Source: a candidate division WOR-3 bacterium
GTDB lineage: Bacteria > Hydrothermota > Tepidihabitantia > SM23-42
Direction: 5' to 3'
NCBI GenBank assembly: GCA_029858255.1
Contig: JAOUFJ010000008.1
Span: 25,058-89,057 of the forward strand
DNA: 64,000 nucleotides
In this document: in pieces, positions 6,999-15,972 of the stretch
Position numbering within the stretch: the stretch's first letter is position 1
Layout: each line of letters starts with the position of its first letter
Position numbers and translations under genes: made by a program
Notes under the pieces: generated by a model
Database searches by the model: none
Told to the model about the DNA's origin: nothing
What the model saw: the letters and a program-made list of their open reading frames with translations, nothing else

Positions 6999-8336
6999 AT
7001 GAACCTTGATGAGAGACTCCAGAATGTAACAATTATCGGTGCGGCCGGTAAGATGGGTAGTGGTATTGGTGTGCTTATTGCTCAGGAAATGGCCAGGCTG
7101 AAATTAATACCCGAAAACAAAAATAATGTCTACAGACTCAACTTAGTCGATATGAGTGAGCAGGCGCTTGATGGTCTCAGGGCGTATATGAAGGCCCAAC
7201 TCGTGAAAGCGGCAGAAAAGTCGACTGTGCTGCTAAGGGATCTATATAAAGATAGAAAGGATCTGGTCGAGAACAGCGATATCGTAAATGCCTTTGTTGA
7301 TGATTCTACAAGTGTCTTAAACTACAGTATCGATCTGGGTATTGCTGCGAAAAGTCATCTCGTATTCGAAGCGATATTTGAGAATGAAAAAGTGAAGATA
7401 AAGATCTACAAAAAGTTGAATAGAATGTGCGGCAAAGATACCCTCTATCTGACAAATACGTCGAGCATCCCAATCGGTTATCTAGATGAAAATGCGGGTC
7501 TTGGCGGCCGGCTCATTGGCTACCATTTCTACAATCCCCCGGTGGTTCAAAGACTGGTTGAAGTGATTACGGCCAAGGGCACGACTGAGGAGTTGAGAAC
7601 TGCCGCGGGCGAACTCGGTAAGCGGTTGCGCAAGAAATTAGTGCCAGCAAATGATATATCAGGGTTTATCGGCAATGGACATTTCATTCGTGATGGTCTG
7701 TACGCAATTGATGAGGTCGACAGGCTGCAGGCAAAATTCCGTTATGCGGGTGCGATCTACGCCGTTAACAGGATAACACAGGATTTTCTTGTCAGACCAA
7801 TGGGAATATTCCAGTTGATCGACTACGTTGGCATAGATGTCTTTCAGTGTATATTAAAGGTTATGCGCACCCACCTTCCTGATGATACATTGAGAAGTAG
7901 ATTGATCGATAGGATGGTCAAGTATAAGGTTCTCGGTGGTCAGTATGCAGATGGTTCACAGAAAGATGGATTCCTGAAATACGAGAAGAACCGTCCCGTA
8001 GGTATTTATGACGTAAGAAAGAAGGAATATTTCTCTATTTCCGAAGATTGGAAAAAAAGAATAGAGAAGAAATTGGGGCCGCTGCCGGAGGGCTTTGTTC
8101 CATGGCGTGGCCTACTCATGGACAGCAACAAGGACGAGAAACTGAAGAGGCATTTTGAACAGGTGAAGAAAATGGATACGCCCGGTGGTGAACTTGCGTC
8201 TGCTTTTTTGAGAAAAACGAAGGAAATTGCAGAGGGTCTTGTTAACAGAGGCGTAGCTAATTCGAGCGATGATGTCAATGCTGTCCTCACGAACGGTTTC
8301 TTCTGGCTCTACGGACCGATAAATGAATACATTTAG
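6999..8336 (+). CDS. 3-hydroxyacyl-CoA dehydrogenase, NAD-binding
   Basis: Oxidises 3-hydroxyacyl-CoA to 3-ketoacyl-CoA with NAD. The 445-residue protein starts with a Rossmann fold (VTIIGAAGKMGSGI, residues 9-22). It then shows the family segments LVFEAIFENEKVK, the substrate-site TNTSSIPI, and the catalytic histidine in GYHFYNPPVVQRLVEVI. The C-terminal half is longer than in minimal HAD enzymes. I chose ATG 6999, preceded by AAAAGGAGGT; a TTG-started extension to 6966 overlaps that ribosome site. With the hydratase upstream and the thiolase downstream it forms the last two oxidative steps of a beta-oxidation-type sequence, which could also run in reverse. Confidence 0.92.
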   Translation: MNLDERLQNVTIIGAAGKMGSGIGVLIAQEMARLKLIPENKNNVYRLNLVDMSEQALDGLRAYMKAQLVKAAEKSTVLLRDLYKDRKDLVENSDIVNAFVDDSTSVLNYSIDLGIAAKSHLVFEAIFENEKVKIKIYKKLNRMCGKDTLYLTNTSSIPIGYLDENAGLGGRLIGYHFYNPPVVQRLVEVITAKGTTEELRTAAGELGKRLRKKLVPANDISGFIGNGHFIRDGLYAIDEVDRLQAKFRYAGAIYAVNRITQDFLVRPMGIFQLIDYVGIDVFQCILKVMRTHLPDDTLRSRLIDRMVKYKVLGGQYADGSQKDGFLKYEKNRPVGIYDVRKKEYFSISEDWKKRIEKKLGPLPEGFVPWRGLLMDSNKDEKLKRHFEQVKKMDTPGGELASAFLRKTKEIAEGLVNRGVANSSDDVNAVLTNGFFWLYGPINEYI

Positions 8337-8528
8337 ATATGAAATCCGAAGCACGAAATCCGATTCCGCGGCTACACAAATCTCTGATTTGATTGTATAT
8401 GCGAGAATACCCGTAAGGGTGAATTCTAAGTCTTCCACGGGGAATCTATGATTTGGCCATTGAATTCACTGTCCCGAGCGGAGCCGAGGGGAATTCGACT
8501 TTACAATTTAATAGGAAAGGAGTGTTAA
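8337..8528. other. Intergenic spacer with small hairpins and a CCGAG repeat
   Basis: 192 bp without a gene. It contains an ACCC-GTAA-GGGT hairpin near 8407-8418 and the word CCCGAGCGGAGCCGAGGGG near 8473-8491, which has a direct CCGAG repeat and looks like a dispersed intergenic repeat. A good AAAGGAG ribosome site (8516-8522) lies before the thiolase start. Confidence 0.4.
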
Positions 8529-9776
8529 ATGTCTTTTTTTAGAAAGAAAGTCTATGCTTGTGCTGGCTTCTATACAGTTTCATTGGGCTCTGGTAGAAAG
8601 GAGTTTCACCCCAAGAAGCCACGCCCCGGTATCGAACATTACATCAAAGAAGCTGGACTTGGAGTGATAGACCAAATAAAGAACCCCGAACATATTGATG
8701 AGGGTGTTATCGGTAACTTCATTGCATCGAGATTCTGTCACCAGGGCAACCTTGGCGGATTTTTTCCGATGGTGCATCCTACTTTTCAGTACAAACCGTG
8801 CATGCGCGTTGAAGGTGCATGCGATTCAGGAGGCTTGGCGCTCGTTGCCTCGGTAAAGACAGTGCTTGCGGACATTGCCGATGTGGTCATGTGCTTGGGC
8901 GTTGAGGTCCAGAACACTGTCAAAGCAGTGTACGGTGCTGATTATCTTGCCGCTGCGGGATGGTATTCTGGCGAACGTAAGAATGGGCACGCGTACTTCT
9001 TCCCCGACCAGTTTTCTCAGCGAGCCGGTGCGTGTTTTGACAAGTTCGGATACGATAGAATCCGCCCCGGTATGGCACGGTGGTACGTGAATGCGATCGA
9101 GAACGCGCGTAAGAATCCCAAGGCACAGGAATATCACAATGCGAACAGCGATCTCTACGGGACTGGTATGACATCACCGAGCCCCAAGGCTTTTTGTGAA
9201 CACATCAATGTTTTTGATTGCTCGAAGGTTTCTGATGGTGCTGCTGGGCTGATTTTCGCATCCGAACAGGGATTGGAGAAAATCGGCATCAGTAAGAGGA
9301 ATGTGGTCGAGGTCGTTGGTTACGCACAGGTGCAGGATAATCTGACCACACCACCAACTGATTTGACAAAATTGGGTACATGCGAGATGGCAGCCAAACG
9401 TGCATACGAGAGAGCGGGTATACAACCCAAGGAACTGGGTGTTTTGGAGGTGCATGATTGCTTCACTGTAGCCGGTCTACTCGCTGTCGAAGCAGCAGGT
9501 CTTGCTGGTTATGGTGAAGGCGCGGATTTTGTGAAGGCAGGCAATACCAGCCTTAATGGTTTAATCCCTACGAATACTTCTGGCGGGTTAATAGGCTATG
9601 GCCACCCGACCGGCGCAACTGGCGTCCGTCAGGCAGTTGATATCGTGCATCAACTTTCAGGCAAGGCGGGTGAATATCAGGTGCAGGTAACGTCAGACCG
9701 CCCATATGGAATGCTTTCGAGCATGGGTGGGAACGACAAGACCGTCGTCGCCATGATTTTCAAGAAGACGGATTGA
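8529..9776 (+). CDS. Thiolase family protein (SCP-x-like acetyl-CoA C-acyltransferase)
   Basis: Thiolytic cleavage or condensation of 3-ketoacyl-CoA. The 415-residue protein has the nucleophilic cysteine in RVEGACDSGG (Cys98), the VHDCFT segment near residue 316, and the catalytic histidine region GYGHPTGATG near residue 357. The motif forms match the SCP-x/lipid-transfer-type thiolase branch rather than FadA/AtoB. ATG 8529 has an AAAGGAG site 6 bp upstream. It completes a hydratase-dehydrogenase-thiolase set with the preceding genes. Substrate chain length cannot be read from sequence. Confidence 0.9.
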   Translation: MSFFRKKVYACAGFYTVSLGSGRKEFHPKKPRPGIEHYIKEAGLGVIDQIKNPEHIDEGVIGNFIASRFCHQGNLGGFFPMVHPTFQYKPCMRVEGACDSGGLALVASVKTVLADIADVVMCLGVEVQNTVKAVYGADYLAAAGWYSGERKNGHAYFFPDQFSQRAGACFDKFGYDRIRPGMARWYVNAIENARKNPKAQEYHNANSDLYGTGMTSPSPKAFCEHINVFDCSKVSDGAAGLIFASEQGLEKIGISKRNVVEVVGYAQVQDNLTTPPTDLTKLGTCEMAAKRAYERAGIQPKELGVLEVHDCFTVAGLLAVEAAGLAGYGEGADFVKAGNTSLNGLIPTNTSGGLIGYGHPTGATGVRQAVDIVHQLSGKAGEYQVQVTSDRPYGMLSSMGGNDKTVVAMIFKKTD

Positions 9777-9792
9777 AGTAGCCGGAGTTTCG

Positions 9793-10497
9793 ATGATCGT
9801 TGGGAGCAAATTCTACAGATTGAACGAGATTAATTCTACGAACGATTATATAAAGGAGATAATGGAGAATGCTCCTGAAGGTACGGTAGTCATAGCTGAT
9901 ACCCAGAGCTCCGGTAGGGGAAGTAAGGGACGTTCATGGTATTCACCCGAGGGTGGTTTGTGGATGTCTGTTTTGCTGAAGCATCATCAGAACTGTTTGA
10001 TTTCCCTCATTGCTGGCGTTGCGATCTGCGAGTCTTTTTCCGCATACGGAATCGGAGCCAAAATAAAATGGCCTAACGACGTATTGCTTAACGGCAGAAA
10101 GATTGCCGGTATCCTGCCTGAGATCGTTGACGAGAATGTTATTCTTGGTGTGGGCATCAATCTTAATGTCCGGCAGTTCCCTGACGATCTGCAAGAAAAG
10201 GCGAGTTCGATATTCATTGAAACGAAGAAGCATCTTGACCCGCAGAGTTTCTACCACCGATTGTGCAAGTCTCTCGACGCTTACTACGCTATTCTGAAGA
10301 AGGAAGAGGTCGATACGCTGCTATCAAAGTGGCGCGAATATACGTTGATGCACGGTCGTGACGTGAGTATTGAACTGCCGGACAGATTGGTTGTTGGCAA
10401 AGTCCTGGATATTGATCGGCAGGGCGCATTGATCATAATGCGTGCCGATTATGGCATCGAACATATCATCGCGGGTGACTGTAGGTTGTTGAATTGA
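9793..10497 (+). CDS. birA: Biotin--[acetyl-CoA-carboxylase] ligase
   Basis: Attaches biotin to the carrier lysine through biotinyl-AMP. The 234 residues are the catalytic and C-terminal domains only, with the biotin/ATP loop SSGRGSKGRSWYSPEGGLWMS (about residues 40-60) and KWPNDVLLNGRKIAGIL near 94-110. The N-terminal DNA-binding domain of bifunctional BirA is absent, so it should not itself repress transcription. Its placement 16 bp after the thiolase gene and in the same region as the biotin carrier at 2164 supports that partnership. Confidence 0.93.
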   Translation: MIVGSKFYRLNEINSTNDYIKEIMENAPEGTVVIADTQSSGRGSKGRSWYSPEGGLWMSVLLKHHQNCLISLIAGVAICESFSAYGIGAKIKWPNDVLLNGRKIAGILPEIVDENVILGVGINLNVRQFPDDLQEKASSIFIETKKHLDPQSFYHRLCKSLDAYYAILKKEEVDTLLSKWREYTLMHGRDVSIELPDRLVVGKVLDIDRQGALIIMRADYGIEHIIAGDCRLLN

Positions 10498-10544
10498 GTG
10501 GATTGCATTCTACACTTGGTTTCGATGAGGCTCGAAAATAAAAT

Positions 10545-11054
10545 ATGATACATATCTATACAGGAAACGGAAAAGGTAAAACGACCGCGGCTTTGGGCCA
10601 AGCAATGCGGGCCATTGGCCACGGTCTGAAAGTCCTGATGATTCAGTTCATGAAGGGTGAGGTCAATTACGGAGAACTTGAAGCAGCAAAACAACTATCT
10701 AACTTCACAATCGAACAGTTCGGGCGTCCCGATTTCGTAAATCCCGAAAATCCAGATGAAACGGATATCCGTCTCGCAAAAGCGGCACTGGCGAGAGCTA
10801 CTGGCGCCGTGAATGGCCACCAGTATGATATAATAATTCTCGATGAGATCAACGTTGCTGTAAATTTTGGATTGATAGAGACCAAAGATGTGATATCACT
10901 TTTCAAACAGAAACCGGAAGATGTCGTGCTGATACTGACGGGTCGCTACATGCCCGAGGAATTTGCACCTTTTGCCGATCTGATTACCGAATGCAGAGAG
11001 GTTAAACACTATTTCAACAAAGGCGCAAAGGCGCGCGAAGGTTTTGAATACTAG
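10545..11054 (+). CDS. cobO: Cob(I)alamin / cob(I)yrinic acid a,c-diamide adenosyltransferase
   Basis: Transfers the adenosyl group of ATP to cobalt in corrinoids, giving the coenzyme B12 form used by mutases. The 169-residue protein is a compact P-loop enzyme of the CobA/CobO/BtuR type: Walker A GNGKGKTTAALGQAMR at residues 7-22, LDEIN near 102, and the C-terminal ECREVKHYFNKGAKAREGFEY typical of the family. Adenosylcobalamin is needed by methylmalonyl-CoA mutase, which would link it to a propionyl-CoA carboxylase at 615-2667; no mutase gene is in the window. Confidence 0.92.
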   Translation: MIHIYTGNGKGKTTAALGQAMRAIGHGLKVLMIQFMKGEVNYGELEAAKQLSNFTIEQFGRPDFVNPENPDETDIRLAKAALARATGAVNGHQYDIIILDEINVAVNFGLIETKDVISLFKQKPEDVVLILTGRYMPEEFAPFADLITECREVKHYFNKGAKAREGFEY

Positions 11055-11099
11055 GATTGACACAGCGGGTAAATTGCGTAGAATACTGAAGGAGGTTCA

Positions 11100-11285
11100 A
11101 TGATAATCCCCGTTGAAGAAATATGGAAGAGATTTCAGAACAAGTACAAGGCTGTTAATGTTGCAGCGCTCGAAGCGCGGAAGCTGAAGGAAGAACAAGG
11201 TAAGGGTCTTGTGGATGAAAAGATGAATCCGATCCTTGAGGCCCTGCGGCGCCTGCTGAGCGATAAAATTAAATTTAGGGAATGA
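11100..11285 (+). CDS. rpoZ: DNA-directed RNA polymerase subunit omega
   Basis: Small RNA polymerase assembly subunit of 61 residues. The core FQNKYKAVNVAALEARKLKEEQ matches the omega signature (NKY..V..AA..AR.L). The ATG follows a strong AAGGAGG site (11089-11095) and the stop overlaps the coaBC start as ATGA. The neighbourhood omega-coaBC is a well-known conserved gene order in many bacteria, which supports this call for a protein that is otherwise too short for firm identification. Confidence 0.85.
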   Translation: MIIPVEEIWKRFQNKYKAVNVAALEARKLKEEQGKGLVDEKMNPILEALRRLLSDKIKFRE

Positions 11286-12454
11286 GAGTATTGCTTGGCG
11301 TGGCCGGTTCAATTGCTGCTTTCAAATCACTTGAACTGGCAAGATTGTTGAGAAAACATGGGGCTGAGGTTCGCTTTGTTCTGACAAAATCAGCGCTTGA
11401 GTTTATTACCCCGTTGAGCTGTCAAACCCTGTCTGATGAGGAAGTGTACAGCGACCAGTTCGTGCTGACCACTGGAATCAAGCATCTGAGCCTTTGTGAA
11501 TGGGCGGATATTTTCGTCATAGCACCGGCAACTGCAAATATCCTCGGTAAGGCTGCATGCGGTATTGGGGATGATCTACTATCAACCTCATTACTCTCTT
11601 GTCAGAAACCTATCCTTTTTGTTCCGGCAATGGATCAGGGCATGTGGGATAACCTCATCGTTAAGGAAAATGTTGCTTTCTTGAAGGAACACGGTTTCAG
11701 TGTTCTCGAGCCGGGTGTCGGAGCGCTTGCCTCTGGCAAGATTGGCCGGGGCAGATTTCCATCGGTGAATATTATCTTGAAGAAAATAATGTCCGTAGTT
11801 GAAAAAAGGCGGGATCTAGAGGGCAGAAAATTCCTCGTGACCGGCGGTCGGACTGAAGAAGATATCGACCCGGTGCGGGTTGTGACCAATCGCTCGACCG
11901 GTTTGATGGCGGCTGAGTTAATGCAGGCAATATTTTGCCGCGGAGGTACTGGCAAGGCTATTATCGGCGAAGTGGCTTGCCAATTGCCTGATGGTATGGA
12001 CATTACCAGGGTGCGGACGTCCGCTGAGATGTTGGATGCATTGCACGAGCATTTTGCGTGGTGCGATTGTTTGATCATGGCGGCTGCGGTCGGGGACTAT
12101 AAGCCGCAAGCTCAGAGTAATGTCAAAATCCACGATGAGACATATGATCTGAACCTCAGGAAAAATGTTGATCTACTCAAGGAGATTACTAAGCAGAAAG
12201 GAAACCGGACCGTTGTTGGTTTTTCTCTCGAAGAATCGGATCAACTCGCTCGAGCGCAGCACAAGATGAATGCAAAGAATATGGATTTAGTCGTTTTCAA
12301 TTCGCCAGCAGCAATTGGCGCAACACGGGCAGCCATGAGCATGTTGAGAGCGAATTCTGAAAGAGAAGATATGGGAGAACAGACAAAATGGCAGATCGCG
12401 AACCGTATTCTCGATGAATGCATTATGGTTATGGACAGCAAAACCGATAGGTAG
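11282..12454 (+). CDS. coaBC: Bifunctional phosphopantothenoylcysteine decarboxylase / phosphopantothenate-cysteine ligase
   Basis: Two steps of coenzyme A synthesis in one 390-residue protein. The N-terminal CoaC flavoprotein domain (about 1-180) has GVAGSIAAFKSLELARLL, APATANILGKAACGIGDDLLST and PAMDQGMW. The C-terminal CoaB ligase domain begins about 183 with LVTGGRTEEDIDPVRVVTNRSTG and contains MAAAVGDYKP and the nucleotide-binding KNMDLVVFN. Supply of CoA suits the acyl-CoA genes upstream, though the gene is general housekeeping. It overlaps rpoZ by 4 bp and abuts dnaB with no gap. Confidence 0.95.
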   Translation: MRVLLGVAGSIAAFKSLELARLLRKHGAEVRFVLTKSALEFITPLSCQTLSDEEVYSDQFVLTTGIKHLSLCEWADIFVIAPATANILGKAACGIGDDLLSTSLLSCQKPILFVPAMDQGMWDNLIVKENVAFLKEHGFSVLEPGVGALASGKIGRGRFPSVNIILKKIMSVVEKRRDLEGRKFLVTGGRTEEDIDPVRVVTNRSTGLMAAELMQAIFCRGGTGKAIIGEVACQLPDGMDITRVRTSAEMLDALHEHFAWCDCLIMAAAVGDYKPQAQSNVKIHDETYDLNLRKNVDLLKEITKQKGNRTVVGFSLEESDQLARAQHKMNAKNMDLVVFNSPAAIGATRAAMSMLRANSEREDMGEQTKWQIANRILDECIMVMDSKTDR

Positions 12455-13816
12455 ATGGAAGAAAAGAGAGTACCACCTCATTCACTGGAAGCCGAAGAAT
12501 CGGTATTGGGTGCGATACTGCTGGACCCGAACGCTTTGCCAAAGGCGATGGAAATTATTAGCGAGGAGCATTTTTACCAGGCGGCAAATCAGAAGGTATT
12601 TCGGGCGATCCTGGGTCTGTTCAACCGCAACGTCACTGCGGATCTTGTTACGGTTACGGACTGGTTGAAACAAAACAAGATGCTCGATGAAATCGGTGGG
12701 CCTGAGTACCTGTCGAATATTGTAGGCAACATCCTTACGACGGCGAATGTGGAGCATCACGCGCGTGTCGTTTTGGATAAGGCGATCAAGCGAAGCGTCA
12801 TTCAGGTCGGTATGGAGATGCTGAAGAACAGTTTTGAGGACAATCAGACAGCCGCCGAACTTGTTGACTATGCACAGAACAGTGTTTTCCAGATCAAAGA
12901 GAAAGGCCTCAGAAAAGAACCGGTCAGTATCAGAGGTTATATCACAAAAATAATCGAAACCGCTGAATCGATGCGCGGTGCTCGGATGATTACGGGAGTC
13001 GAAACTGGATACTATGAACTCGATGAGATAACATCCGGTTTCCAGAAAGGTGATTTTATAGTCGTTGCTGGAAGACCTTCAATGGGGAAGACGGCGTTTG
13101 TCCTAAACGTCGCTTCTTATGCGGCCATAAAGAATAATGTCCCGACTGGGATTTTCTCGGTCGAAATGTCCGGGGAAGCTCTGGTACAGCGTTTGCTGTG
13201 CAGCGAGGCAAAGGTGAGTCTGAAGAATCTCCGCAGGGGGATGCTGCGTAACGAGGACTGGGTCAATCTTGCAACTGCCGCTGGCAATCTTGATAAGGCT
13301 CCGATATTGATCGATGATTCGGCCCAGATGTCGATATACGAGCTGAAAGCCAAGGCAAGGCGTTTGAAAGCAGATTATGGCATCGGGATGCTTATCGTTG
13401 ATTATCTTCAACTCCTGGATGGCCCCAAACTGGCCAGGACTGTCTCGAGGCAGCAGGAGATTTCAGAAATTTCGAGAGCACTCAAAGCTCTCGCAAAGGA
13501 ATTAGATTGTCCGATGGTCGTCGTCTCGCAGTTGTCCAGGATGCCTGAGCACCGTGAACATAAACGGCCAATACTGGCTGATCTCCGCGAAAGCGGTGCG
13601 ATCGAGCAGGACGCCGATGTTGTTGTGTTCATCTACCGTGATGAGGTGTATGATCCGCAGACCGAGAAAAAGGGTGTTGCCGAGATCATTGTGGCGAAAC
13701 AGCGCAACGGTCCAACCGGTATCATCGAGCTGAATTTTTTCAATGAATTCACCCAGTTTGCCAATTTTACACTGAGAGAAGAGGAATTGGTTGAGGAAGA
13801 ACGTGAACCTTTTTAG
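12455..13816 (+). CDS. dnaB: Replicative DNA helicase DnaB
   Basis: Hexameric 5'-3' helicase at the replication fork. The 453-residue protein shows the N-terminal DnaB domain (PPHSLEAEESVLGAILLD, residues 6-23) and the RecA-like C-terminal domain. The latter has Walker A AGRPSMGKTAF near residue 207, Walker B LIVDYLQLL near 315, and the DLRESGAIEQDADVV arginine-finger region near 375. The ATG comes directly after the coaBC stop. The gene's 3' end overlaps the mlaE reading frame by up to 26 bp. No intein is seen. Confidence 0.96.
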   Translation: MEEKRVPPHSLEAEESVLGAILLDPNALPKAMEIISEEHFYQAANQKVFRAILGLFNRNVTADLVTVTDWLKQNKMLDEIGGPEYLSNIVGNILTTANVEHHARVVLDKAIKRSVIQVGMEMLKNSFEDNQTAAELVDYAQNSVFQIKEKGLRKEPVSIRGYITKIIETAESMRGARMITGVETGYYELDEITSGFQKGDFIVVAGRPSMGKTAFVLNVASYAAIKNNVPTGIFSVEMSGEALVQRLLCSEAKVSLKNLRRGMLRNEDWVNLATAAGNLDKAPILIDDSAQMSIYELKAKARRLKADYGIGMLIVDYLQLLDGPKLARTVSRQQEISEISRALKALAKELDCPMVVVSQLSRMPEHREHKRPILADLRESGAIEQDADVVVFIYRDEVYDPQTEKKGVAEIIVAKQRNGPTGIIELNFFNEFTQFANFTLREEELVEEEREPF

Positions 13817-14540
13817 CGCGATCGGCGATTTTTCGTCTTTTTTATTCCGCAGTGTTTTCATACCCTGGCAACTCCAGCATTCTAGATATAGAATTTTGCG
13901 TCAGGTTTTCGAAGTGGGGATCGGATCCTTGCCGATTATTCTGATAATTGCTGCTTTTGTTGGTTTGGTTTCAATAGTCCAGACTTCGTATCAGGTGGCG
14001 GGAACCGTGCCGAGATATATACTCGGCATGACGGTCGGCCGCATGGTGATGATCGAGCTGGGACCGATCCTCACCGCCTTGATGGTCAGTGGTCGCTGCG
14101 CATCCTCGATGGCTGCCGAGATCGGGACCATGCGTGTGACCGAGCAGATCGATGCGCTGGAGATCATGGCGATAAACCCGCACAGATTTCTCAGTTTACC
14201 GCGGATAATCGGTACTTTCATCGCGTTACCCGTGCTGACAGTTATCGCCGAATTTGACGCGCTGTTGGTCAGCGGTGCCTATGCACATTTTTTCCTGGAT
14301 ATACCTTTTGGTGTTTTTAACTACGGCCTGACTCATCTCTTCTATGCCAAGGATTTCTTCGGTGGTCTGGTGAAGTCGCTTTTCTTCGCCGTTGTGATAG
14401 CGACTGCCGGGTGCTATTTTGGCTTCAACGTCCGGGGTGGTGCACGAGAGGTTGGACGGGCAGCAACCTACGCCGTTGTTACTGCTTCGATCCTGATACT
14501 CACATTGGATTTTTTGATCGCTTTGGTGATATTCGGATGA
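13791..14540 (+). CDS. mlaE: MlaE-type ABC transporter permease
   Basis: Inner-membrane permease of a lipid-transport ABC system (Mla/Mce) that maintains outer-membrane lipid asymmetry; its presence argues for a diderm cell. The 249-residue protein carries the MlaE core: GSLPIILIIAAFVGLVSIVQ, MIELGPILTALMVSGRCASSMAAEIGTMRVTEQIDALEIM and five or so hydrophobic segments. Two starts are possible: TTG 13791, or GTG 13803 with a GAGGAAG site just upstream; GTG is at least as likely. The stop overlaps the ATPase start as ATGA. Confidence 0.94.
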   Translation: MRKNVNLFSAIGDFSSFLFRSVFIPWQLQHSRYRILRQVFEVGIGSLPIILIIAAFVGLVSIVQTSYQVAGTVPRYILGMTVGRMVMIELGPILTALMVSGRCASSMAAEIGTMRVTEQIDALEIMAINPHRFLSLPRIIGTFIALPVLTVIAEFDALLVSGAYAHFFLDIPFGVFNYGLTHLFYAKDFFGGLVKSLFFAVVIATAGCYFGFNVRGGAREVGRAATYAVVTASILILTLDFLIALVIFG

Positions 14541-15223
14541 TCAGCATAAAGAATCTGTCGAAGGCTTTTAACTCGTTGATCGTACTCAATGATGTAAGTT
14601 TCTGCATCGACGATGGCTCTCTGGTTGTGATCCTTGGACCTTCCGGCACCGGCAAGAGTGTGCTACTGAAATCGATGTTAGGGCTTATGGCGGTCGATAG
14701 CGGTGAGGTTCTGTTTGATGGAAAATCAATACAGAATGCTACTGATAGAGAGATATATGAGATACGGAAACAGGTTGGTTTCGTGTTTCAAGGTACGGCG
14801 CTTTTTGATTCCATGAATGTTTCGGAGAATATCGCACTTCCCCTGCGTGAGCATACTACACTTTCGTCAAAGGCTATTCGGGAACGCGTGTGCGGTCTCC
14901 TTGAGGTAGTTGGCATGGAAGGCAAGGCGGGTCTTTATCCACAATCACTTTCCGGAGGGATGAAACGACTTGTCGCTATAGCACGCGCACTGGCGCTTGA
15001 CCCTCGTTATTTGTTCTATGACGAGCCAACAACCGGGCTCGATCCAATAATGACGGATAAAGTTGTTGCCCTTGTAAAGAGCTTGAAAAAGAAATACAAG
15101 AATAGTGGTATCGTTGTGACACACGACTTGAGCACAGCCAGGGCGGTGGGTGATCAGATATACATGCTAAAGAAAGGGAAGATAACCAAGTTGACAAAGA
15201 TTGAAAAGGAATTATATGACTAA
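14537..15223 (+). CDS. mlaF: MlaF-type ABC transporter ATP-binding protein
   Basis: ATPase that powers the MlaE permease. The 228 residues contain Walker A GPSGTGKS (near residue 34), Q-loop VFQGTALFDSM, signature LSGGMKRLVAIARAL (near 140; the LSGGM form is typical of MlaF rather than of most importers), Walker B YLFYDEPTTGLDP and switch THDLSTA. I chose ATG 14537, overlapping the permease stop by four bases, although the frame is open upstream. The 3' end overlaps mlaD by 8 bp. Confidence 0.95.
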   Translation: MISIKNLSKAFNSLIVLNDVSFCIDDGSLVVILGPSGTGKSVLLKSMLGLMAVDSGEVLFDGKSIQNATDREIYEIRKQVGFVFQGTALFDSMNVSENIALPLREHTTLSSKAIRERVCGLLEVVGMEGKAGLYPQSLSGGMKRLVAIARALALDPRYLFYDEPTTGLDPIMTDKVVALVKSLKKKYKNSGIVVTHDLSTARAVGDQIYMLKKGKITKLTKIEKELYD

Positions 15224-15944
15224 AGGATTGAGGGAAACTTTCGTAGGTATTTTTGTCGTTGTTGGCATCATTGTCTTTATTGCCCTTTACACCTGGCTTT
15301 CCGGTAAGGTCTTTTTACGCAATACGTATGACGCCAGGGTCTATTTTGAGGATGTCGAAGGATTGAGGGTCGGCGATCCGGTCCTTGTTTATGGGATAGA
15401 GAAGGGCAAGGTAAAATCAATGCATATCGATAGCAGCCGCGTGCAGGTGATTTTGGCCGTGGACCGTGACGTGCGCCTTCCTGATGATACAAGGATTTGT
15501 ATTCGCGCGGTCAGCTATGTTGGCGCGGACAAGTATGTTAAAATAACACCCGGAACAAGTGATAAGATCCCCGATGTCTACTATGGCACCGGCGGCTCGC
15601 TTGACCTCGAAGCGTTGGGCAGCCAGCTGGATAGTCTGATAACGACTTTCGGGAAGATCGAAATACCCGATCTGGATGAAGCGGTGCGGAGATTCTCAGC
15701 AGATCTCAGCAAAAGTCTGGGACGGCTTCTGTCGATGTTGGAGGATCCGGTAGACAAAATTGACATGCTTGCAGTTCGATTGGATTCCCTTACGATTCTT
15801 TTCAAAGGAGACGGCACAGTTGGCCGTCTGCTGAAATCCGACGAGCTCTATGAGGAGTTAAGGGAAACCAATCTTGCTTTGAAAACTCTCATTCAAGATA
15901 TCAACGAGAATCCGAAGAAATATATAAACGTAAAGGTGTTCTGA
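15216..15944 (+). CDS. mlaD: MCE family protein (MlaD-like substrate-binding subunit)
   Basis: Periplasmic, membrane-anchored lipid-binding partner of MlaEF. The 242-residue protein starts with a cytoplasmic stub and one transmembrane helix (VGIFVVVGIIVFIALYTWLSG, residues 10-30), then the MCE beta domain with YFEDVEGLRVGDPVLVYGI near residue 43. A helical C-terminal half follows, ending NPKKYINVKVF, a tail common in MCE proteins. ATG 15216 has AAAAGGA upstream; an in-frame TTG 15 bp earlier is less likely. Confidence 0.92.
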   Translation: MTKGLRETFVGIFVVVGIIVFIALYTWLSGKVFLRNTYDARVYFEDVEGLRVGDPVLVYGIEKGKVKSMHIDSSRVQVILAVDRDVRLPDDTRICIRAVSYVGADKYVKITPGTSDKIPDVYYGTGGSLDLEALGSQLDSLITTFGKIEIPDLDEAVRRFSADLSKSLGRLLSMLEDPVDKIDMLAVRLDSLTILFKGDGTVGRLLKSDELYEELRETNLALKTLIQDINENPKKYINVKVF

Positions 15945-15972
15945 TTTCTCTGTATCTGTCAATTCCCCCCAG

